From Lutibacter sp. (GTDB taxonomy: Bacteria > Bacteroidota > Bacteroidia > Flavobacteriales > Flavobacteriaceae): DNA of 11,271 bases. The stretch is from assembly GCA_030599055.1 (NCBI GenBank), contig JAUVOS010000070.1, positions 1 to 11,271 of the forward strand, in the 5' to 3' direction. Below, in pieces: positions 6,878 through 11,271 of the stretch; the stretch's first letter is position 1, and each line of letters starts with the position of its first letter. The notes under the pieces were generated by a model. The model saw only the letters and a list, made by a program, of their open reading frames with translations. It ran no database searches and was not told the DNA's origin. The translations under genes and the position numbers were made by a program.

Positions 6878-6885
6878 CAAAGTAA
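6878..6885 (-). promoter_or_regulatory. Putative promoter of the NifX-like gene, -7 box TTACTTTG
   Basis: On the minus strand the sequence reads TTACTTTG, one change from the Bacteroidota -7 box TAnnTTTG. The start codon at 6853 is 24 nt downstream, giving a leader of about 18-20 nt, as for hypF. No clear -33 TTG is seen; the upstream sequence is almost only A and T. Confidence 0.4.
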
Positions 6886-6909
6886 CATTATATTTTTTTA
6901 TTAAAGATG

Positions 6910-6951
6910 AAATATTAAAAAAAAATGATAAAAATCATCTTTTTAATATTT
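6910..6951 (-). terminator. A/T-rich stem-loop, possible terminator of the minus-strand envelope operon
   Basis: AAATATTAAAAA (6910-6921) pairs perfectly with 6940-6951, and ATGAT (6925-6929) with ATCAT (6934-6938) forms an inner stem. It lies between the end of the TlpA-like gene (7083) and the promoter of the NifX-like gene, so it could end transcription coming leftward from 7083-9986. The stem is short of G/C and the T-rich flank is internal, so efficiency is doubtful. Confidence 0.45.
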
Positions 6952-6990
6952 TAGGATTTAAAAAATAGTAGCAGATTTATAAAATGAAAT

Positions 6991-7034
6991 TACTTGCGAA
7001 CTTTGCGTAAATCTTTGCTTTCCTTGCGGTTAAG
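6991..7034. repeat. Dispersed flavobacterial repeat, TTTGCG/CTTGCGG type
   Basis: The sequence ACTTGCGAACTTTGCGTAAA followed by TCTTTGC and CTTGCGGTTAAG is a G/C-richer island in an A/T gap. It matches the short repeat I recognise from many flavobacterial intergenic regions and is related to 5611-5640. The rest of 6952-7082 shows nothing further. Confidence 0.5.
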
Positions 7035-7082
7035 AAAACAACGCTACTCTAAACTAAAGCTAATAAAATTTGTTTTTGATAA

Positions 7083-8204
7083 CTAATACCCAAACTCCTC
7101 ATGCAAAAGTCTTTTTAATTTACCCGAACCAATTTTTTCTGCAATAATACCTCCTTGTTTATTTACCAATACTGCATAAGGGATAGCACCTACATTATAC
7201 ATATTGGCAATTCGCTTATAATCATCGTTGACATGTTGCCAAGTCATGTTATCTTGAATAATTGCGTTTTTCCAATCGGCATCTTCTTTATCCTCAGCTA
7301 CAGAAAGTATCTCAAAACCCTTTGAATGATATTTTTTGTACAGTTGAACAAAATCTGGATTTTGAGCTCTACAAGGAACACACCAACTTGCCCAAAAATC
7401 AATTAAAGTGACTTTGTTTTTACTAAAAACTTCTTTGGCACTTATTTCATTTCCATCTAATCCATTTCCATAAAAATAGGGTGCATATTTGCTTATGGTC
7501 ATTTTACTAACATGAGTTGTTTTTGTTTCTTTTTTATCTGATTCGACAGGTTTTACACGAGTGTTTTTTTCTATTTGTAACTCTTTATCCTCATTTGATT
7601 TTTTAATATTTTCAAGTCCTAATGTGATATAATTATTAATTTCTCTACCTAAATTTCCATTTTGAATGGTACTATCTAATTCTTCATAGAGAATAAGCGT
7701 TTGTTTTAGACGCCATTGTGTTTCACCAAGCATTTCTTTTAGGGCAATTGCTCCTAAAATTGAGTTTTTGTTTTCAGCTACAAAGCTTTTTTGATAGTTA
7801 AAAAGATTAGCAGCATTGTAACAACCCGATCGATAATTATAATATAATTGTTGATATTTAGATTTTCCTCTTGTAAAGGAATTAGATAAATTTTGCTTGT
7901 CCAACTTTACGACAATATCCGTATTGTCAATAAATAGGGGTACACGAGAACTGTCGTTTCCAATTTTTAAGAAATATTGACCAATTTGTAAACTATCTAT
8001 ACTATTTATTGAGAAAGTTCCGCCCTTTTTATCGGCGATTAGCAAGGTTTTTATACTGTCAGCTTCATCAAATTGTAAAATAATTTTTTCTTTTTGATAG
8101 TTTTTTAATTTGCCACTGATTTGAAATACATAATTTGGTGGTTCTGGCTTGCACGCCTGTAAAAAGATGATAATTAGAAATAAAATTTTAGTTGTAGTTC
8201 TCAA
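7083..8204 (-). CDS. TlpA-like thioredoxin lipoprotein with DUF4369-type N-terminus
   Basis: A 373-residue envelope protein. The signal ends in LQAC (Cys18), so it is a lipoprotein. Residues about 25-115 form a beta-rich DUF4369-type domain (ISGKLKNY...), 120-240 a mostly helical, charged linker, and 245-373 a TlpA/ResA-type thioredoxin domain with FWASWCVPC (active cysteines C275 and C278) and the cis-proline P342 in GAIPYAVLV. It should reduce or exchange disulfides in the periplasm or at the cell surface; the target is unknown. No ATG is available: an in-frame TAA lies five codons upstream and the first internal Met is residue 158, so the start is most likely TTG at 8202-8204, which gives a proper lipoprotein signal. 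It follows the metallophosphatase gene by 53 bp. Confidence 0.88.
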   Translation of the reverse strand: MRTTTKILFLIIIFLQACKPEPPNYVFQISGKLKNYQKEKIILQFDEADSIKTLLIADKKGGTFSINSIDSLQIGQYFLKIGNDSSRVPLFIDNTDIVVKLDKQNLSNSFTRGKSKYQQLYYNYRSGCYNAANLFNYQKSFVAENKNSILGAIALKEMLGETQWRLKQTLILYEELDSTIQNGNLGREINNYITLGLENIKKSNEDKELQIEKNTRVKPVESDKKETKTTHVSKMTISKYAPYFYGNGLDGNEISAKEVFSKNKVTLIDFWASWCVPCRAQNPDFVQLYKKYHSKGFEILSVAEDKEDADWKNAIIQDNMTWQHVNDDYKRIANMYNVGAIPYAVLVNKQGGIIAEKIGSGKLKRLLHEEFGY

Positions 8205-8252
8205 AAGGATTGTAGTTTAATCTATTATTTGTTCTTAGAAATTAATCGGGGG

Positions 8253-8260
8253 CAAAACTA
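8253..8260 (-). promoter_or_regulatory. Possible internal promoter before the TlpA-like gene, -7 box TAGTTTTG
   Basis: On the minus strand TAGTTTTG fits TAnnTTTG exactly. Its first three bases are the TAG stop codon of the upstream metallophosphatase gene (8258-8260). A start site near 8246 would give a leader of about 40 nt. No -33 TTG is at the proper distance, so it may be chance. Confidence 0.35.
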
Positions 8261-9169
8261 AACAATAATTGTCGTTCCGTTTGCACCTTTGGTTTCACGG
8301 TCAAAATAATAATCAATTCTACCTAAATTAATACCACCCCAGCCGACTTGATTTATTAACATGTTTTTTCCAATACTATTTTTAGTTACAGTAGGTTTTT
8401 TTAAAAAAGTATGCGTGTGTCCTCCGATAATTAAATCAATTCCTTTTGTTAAAGAAGCGAGTTTTAAATCAGATATTTTATTTGAATTTATTTTGTAATT
8501 ATATCCTAAATGTGAAAGGCAAATAACCAAATCGCAATCTTCTTCCTTATTAAGAATACGACTCATATCTTGAGCTACCGCCACAGGATCATTGTATTTT
8601 GTTTCTTTATATAATTTATTATCAACTAACCCGTCTAATTCTATTCCTAAACCAAAAACGCCAACTTTAATGCCATTTTTTAGAAATATTTTATAGGGTT
8701 TTACGTGTGTATCTAGCACCGTGTTTTTAAAATCATAATTCGCCGATAGCAAATCAAATTGTGCATGTGGTAATTGTCTGTACAAACCATCTATTCCATT
8801 ATCAAAATCATGGTTACCGATGGTGGCTGCATCATAACCCATCATACTCATTAGTTTAAATTCTAATTCACCACCATAAAAATTAAAATAAGGTGTCACT
8901 AGAAACATATCACCTGCATCAAATAACAAGGTATTTGGGTTTTCTTTTCGAATACTATGAATCAAAGATGCTCTTCTCGCAACACCACCCATATTTGCAT
9001 ATAGTTTATCGTTTGCGGCAAATGGCTCAATGTGACTGTGCACATCATTTGTATGTAATATGGTAATATGCTTGGCTGAATTTTTATTAAAAGATTGAAG
9101 TGACAGACTTCCAATACCGATAAAAGCAGCAGTAGCGCCTGATTGTTGTATAAATTTTCGTCTGTCCAT
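8258..9169 (-). CDS. Tat-exported metallophosphatase, N-terminal half of a split 5'-nucleotidase (UshA type)
   Basis: A 303-residue protein equal to the catalytic domain of UshA-family 5'-nucleotidases, which hydrolyse nucleotides or related phosphoesters with two metal ions. A twin-arginine signal (DRRKFIQ at 2-8, then a hydrophobic stretch 12-26) implies export after folding. All seven expected metal ligands are present: D42 and H44 (HTNDVH), D87 (DAGD), N119 (GNHD, with catalytic H120), H220 (LSHLGY), H251 and H253 (GGHTHT). The protein stops soon after the catalytic domain; the C-terminal nucleotide-binding domain is encoded by the preceding gene of the same strand, 61 bp upstream. The two proteins probably act together. 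Substrate preference, and whether it works alone, are not readable from sequence. Confidence 0.92.
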   Translation of the reverse strand: MDRRKFIQQSGATAAFIGIGSLSLQSFNKNSAKHITILHTNDVHSHIEPFAANDKLYANMGGVARRASLIHSIRKENPNTLLFDAGDMFLVTPYFNFYGGELEFKLMSMMGYDAATIGNHDFDNGIDGLYRQLPHAQFDLLSANYDFKNTVLDTHVKPYKIFLKNGIKVGVFGLGIELDGLVDNKLYKETKYNDPVAVAQDMSRILNKEEDCDLVICLSHLGYNYKINSNKISDLKLASLTKGIDLIIGGHTHTFLKKPTVTKNSIGKNMLINQVGWGGINLGRIDYYFDRETKGANGTTIIV

Positions 9170-9230
9170 AGTGCTAGTTGTATTTGTTATTGTGTTGTAT
9201 TAAGCAAAGCAGCAATTCGTTACTACTTGC

Positions 9231-9986
9231 TTACTTCCTTATTACGCGGCCATCTTCTTTTGCTTTAATTGTATCAATTTCTTCTAATTCATCTAAAATA
9301 GCTTTCCTAATTTTATAATCTAAATTAGTTAAACTAAGAGGCTCTTTAAAGAAATTCATATGATTACCACCATTTTGAAGGTAGTCAGAGGTCAATACAA
9401 AATAGGTTTTGTTTTTATCAAAGTTTTTTCCATTTAAAAGAGCAGATTTTATGTTGTTGTCTTTAAAAGAAATATGAAGTTGTTTGGAAATTGGATGCGC
9501 TTTTTTCGAAATTGCCAAATAAGCTAATAAATCTTGAATTTTTTGATAAGTGAGTTCAACGACGACCATGTTATTTTCAAAAGGCATTACTTCATAGGCA
9601 CTTCTTGTTGTAACATCTCCTTTAGAAATCCCAGCACGAATACCTCCATAATTGAGAAGGACAAAATCAATATTTTTTTTTGTCTTTTTATTAAAAATAA
9701 AATTTCCATGTTTGTAACATAAATCGGCCATAAAGTTACCGATGCTTGTTTCAGTTTTATCATCATCATCCTTATAAAAGTCTGTAGGTGCATAAGCCAA
9801 AATTGCACTCATTTTACTTTCCAATTCTTCTTTATAAGGAGACACTACTGCCATAATATTGCTGTCACGAACAATTTCTGAGCTAATAGGAATTTGTTTT
9901 CCTTCAATGCGCTGTAAATTAACAGGTTTTTGCTTACAAGAGACTGCAAGCATAAAGAAACCAAGTAACCAAATAAATAACTTCAT
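9231..9986 (-). CDS. Lipoprotein with 5'-nucleotidase C-terminal (substrate-binding) domain
   Basis: A 251-residue lipoprotein (lipobox LAVSC, Cys17). Residues about 45-235 match the C-terminal domain of UshA-type 5'-nucleotidases: TSIGNFMAD (80-88), NYGGIRAG (112-119), whose N and R bind the substrate in known enzymes, YEVMPFENN (131-139), and TSDYLQNGG near the end. It has no metallophosphatase domain; that is supplied by the next gene (8258-9169). It is the first gene of a three-gene minus-strand group and is divergent from the DUF6913-type gene. The enzyme family needs both domains for nucleotide hydrolysis, so a complex of a membrane-anchored substrate-binding subunit with the Tat-exported catalytic subunit is the natural inference. 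Start is ATG at 9986, the only one giving the signal peptide. Confidence 0.92.
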   Translation of the reverse strand: MKLFIWLLGFFMLAVSCKQKPVNLQRIEGKQIPISSEIVRDSNIMAVVSPYKEELESKMSAILAYAPTDFYKDDDDKTETSIGNFMADLCYKHGNFIFNKKTKKNIDFVLLNYGGIRAGISKGDVTTRSAYEVMPFENNMVVVELTYQKIQDLLAYLAISKKAHPISKQLHISFKDNNIKSALLNGKNFDKNKTYFVLTSDYLQNGGNHMNFFKEPLSLTNLDYKIRKAILDELEEIDTIKAKEDGRVIRK

Positions 9987-10029
9987 AAGTGTTGTATTGT
10001 TAAATTCATAAACTCTCGAATTTTTTAAC

Positions 10030-10048
10030 TAATTTTGAAATTCAAAAT
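10030..10048. promoter_or_regulatory. Divergent promoter region with palindrome ATTTTGAA-A-TTCAAAAT
   Basis: The 87-bp gap between the divergent genes starting at 9986 (minus) and 10074 (plus) contains TAATTTTG (10030-10037), an exact TAnnTTTG box on the plus strand, giving a leader of about 30 nt. It overlaps a perfect 17-bp palindrome (10032-10048). On the minus strand the same palindrome reads GTATTTTG, a weaker -7 candidate for the nucleotidase operon. An 11-bp inverted repeat (AATACAACACT; 9988-9998 and 10079-10089) encloses it almost symmetrically. No -33 TTG at the right distance is seen for either direction. Confidence 0.45.
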
Positions 10049-10073
10049 ACGATATGTAAATATATAATTTTTA

Positions 10074-10592
10074 ATGAGAATACAACACTATTTTATTGAT
10101 AAAAAAATACAAAATGCTCTTAATAAAGCTAATAAAAGTAAGGCTAAGAATGCTTTGTCACAAATTTTTAATATTGCAATATTTGTGGATGAAAAAACAG
10201 CTTTTAATGAATCAGATTTTAGAAAATTACAAACAAGTATCAAGCTAAATGATGCATATTATAATATATTAACATACAAAGAAAAAAAAACAAGTTATAA
10301 TGAATTTAAAGGGACAGTTGTAGTAAAGAATACTATAAATTGGATGGGAAATATTAAGTCGGATAGTGTAAAAGAGTTTATAAAGCAACCCTATGATTTG
10401 CTCATTGACTATACACAAGCTGATACTCAAATAAAGCAATTAATTGTCGCTGATATAAATGCTTCTTTTAAAGTGGGTAATTCAAAAAAAAATGAAAAAT
10501 TGTATGATTTAATTATTGCTGTAAATCCAAAAGAGATAACTCAATTTAATGAAGAACTAGTTCGTTATTTAAAGATATTAAAACTGATATAA
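10074..10592 (+). CDS. DUF6913-type conserved protein of unknown function, upstream of dapA
   Basis: A 172-residue, lysine- and asparagine-rich protein without signal peptide or membrane helix, so likely cytosolic. It has a basic helical N-terminus (residues 1-30, KKIQNALNKANKSKAKNAL), then alternating strands and helices: NIAIFVDE (33-40), a WMGNIK stretch (about 90-95), YDLLIDYT and YDLIIAVN. In its sequence and its place just before dapA it matches the small flavobacterial family I know as DUF6913. Its function is not known to me. The next gene starts 3 bp after its stop, so the two are surely co-transcribed, which hints at a shared growth or cell-wall role but proves nothing. Transcription probably begins at the 10030-10037 box. 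Confidence 0.8.
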   Translation: MRIQHYFIDKKIQNALNKANKSKAKNALSQIFNIAIFVDEKTAFNESDFRKLQTSIKLNDAYYNILTYKEKKTSYNEFKGTVVVKNTINWMGNIKSDSVKEFIKQPYDLLIDYTQADTQIKQLIVADINASFKVGNSKKNEKLYDLIIAVNPKEITQFNEELVRYLKILKLI

Positions 10593-10595
10593 AAG

Positions 10596-11271
10596 ATGAA
10601 AAAATTTATAGGAACCGCCGTAGCAGTGATTACACCCTTTACGAAAGATAAACGTATTGATTTTGATGCATTGACAAATATAATCAACCATCAAATTGAC
10701 AATGGGATTAATTATTTAATTGTTTTAGGATCTACCGCAGAAGCAGCCACATTATTTGCAGATGAAAAAGAAGCAATAAGAAAACACTTTGTTAAAACTG
10801 TAAAAGGACGCGTGCCTTTGGTAGTGGGAATAGGAGGGAATAACACACAACAAGTAGTTCAAGAATTAAAAACCACGGACTTGTCGGGTTTTGATGGAAT
10901 ATTATCAGTTTCACCTTCCTATAATAAGCCTTCGCAAGAAGGAATCTACCAACATTTTAAAGCCATTGCAGCGGCGAGTCCTTTACCTGTAATCATGTAC
11001 AATGTGCCAGGTAGAACTGGTATGAACATGAATCCTACTACTGTTATTCGATTAGTCAATGATTTTTCAACGCTTGTAGGAATAAAAGAAGCAGCAGGAA
11101 GTATGCCTCAAATTTTAGAATTGATCCATAAAAAGCCAAAGGATTTTTTAATAATCTCAGGTGACGATTTATTGGCTTTACCGCTGACATTAGCAGGAGG
11201 AGCAGGTGTGATTTCAGTAATTGCGCAAGGTTTGCCTAAAGATTTTTCAAACATGATTATTCTAGGTTTAA
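10596..11271 (+). CDS. dapA: 4-hydroxy-tetrahydrodipicolinate synthase (cut by window edge)
   Basis: DapA condenses pyruvate with aspartate semialdehyde in the diaminopimelate/lysine pathway, feeding peptidoglycan and lysine. The frame is open for 225 codons to the edge; the family has about 290, so roughly the last quarter is missing. Seen are GTAVAVITPF (6-15), the GSTAEAATL loop (45-53), Y109 in SPSYNKPSQEG, YNVPGRTG (135-142, with Y135 and R140), the Schiff-base lysine K164 in GIKEAAG, and SGDDLLALP followed by GGAGVISV. The pair of active-site threonines of E. coli DapA (T44, T45) is S46-T47 here, a conservative change. N-acetylneuraminate lyase-like relatives share the fold, but the overall match and the neighbour favour DapA. 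ATG at 10596 lies 3 bp after the previous stop. Confidence 0.95.
   Translation, partial: MKKFIGTAVAVITPFTKDKRIDFDALTNIINHQIDNGINYLIVLGSTAEAATLFADEKEAIRKHFVKTVKGRVPLVVGIGGNNTQQVVQELKTTDLSGFDGILSVSPSYNKPSQEGIYQHFKAIAAASPLPVIMYNVPGRTGMNMNPTTVIRLVNDFSTLVGIKEAAGSMPQILELIHKKPKDFLIISGDDLLALPLTLAGGAGVISVIAQGLPKDFSNMIILGL

Noticed and set aside
6854..6880. A longer start (TTG at 6880) for the NifX-like protein
   Set aside because: The codon sits within the probable -7 box, so the message should begin after it; the ATG at 6853 starts exactly at the first conserved strand.

Overview
This AT-rich window looks like a chromosomal segment of a flavobacterium (Bacteroidota, Flavobacteriia-like). The signs are: protein sequences of flavobacterial style (HypE, DapA, the DUF6913-type protein beside dapA), several Sec lipoproteins with short lipoboxes, an almost total lack of Shine-Dalgarno sequences, promoter -7 boxes of the Bacteroidota form TAnnTTTG in front of several genes, and gaps filled with short dispersed repeats of a kind common in flavobacterial genomes. 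I see no tRNA, rRNA, CRISPR array, transposase or phage gene.

Layout. (1) 1-430, minus: the N-terminal part of a GH43-like glycosidase lipoprotein that runs off the left edge. (2) 431-882: a gene-free stretch holding a possible ~259-bp MITE-like element (449-707) with a strong internal hairpin, then the hypF promoter. (3) 883-6348, plus: hypF, hypD, hypE and a polytopic membrane protein with a histidine-rich loop, probably a nickel permease. The three Hyp proteins make and assemble the CN-bearing iron centre of [NiFe] hydrogenases: HypF carbamoylates the C-terminal cysteine of HypE, HypE dehydrates it to thiocyanate, and HypD (with HypC) receives the cyanide on iron. hypA, hypB, hypC and the hydrogenase itself are absent here. 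(4) 6431-6853, minus: a NifX/NifB-type small protein with a His/Cys-rich tail, convergent with the permease; both look like metal-handling partners of the hyp genes. (5) 7083-9986, minus: three envelope proteins, a TlpA/DUF4369 thioredoxin lipoprotein and a 5'-nucleotidase split in two, with the substrate-binding domain encoded first and the Tat-exported metallophosphatase second. (6) 10074-11271, plus, divergent from (5): a DUF6913-type protein followed 3 bp later by dapA (lysine/peptidoglycan precursor synthesis), cut by the right edge.

The gene content itself is mostly recognisable. The less ordinary points are the incomplete hyp set paired with two histidine-rich proteins, a dispersed repeat that has become the N-terminus of the permease, a different repeat family in each spacer of the hyp operon, the MITE-like element, nearly concentric inverted repeats at the divergent promoter, and two likely TTG starts.
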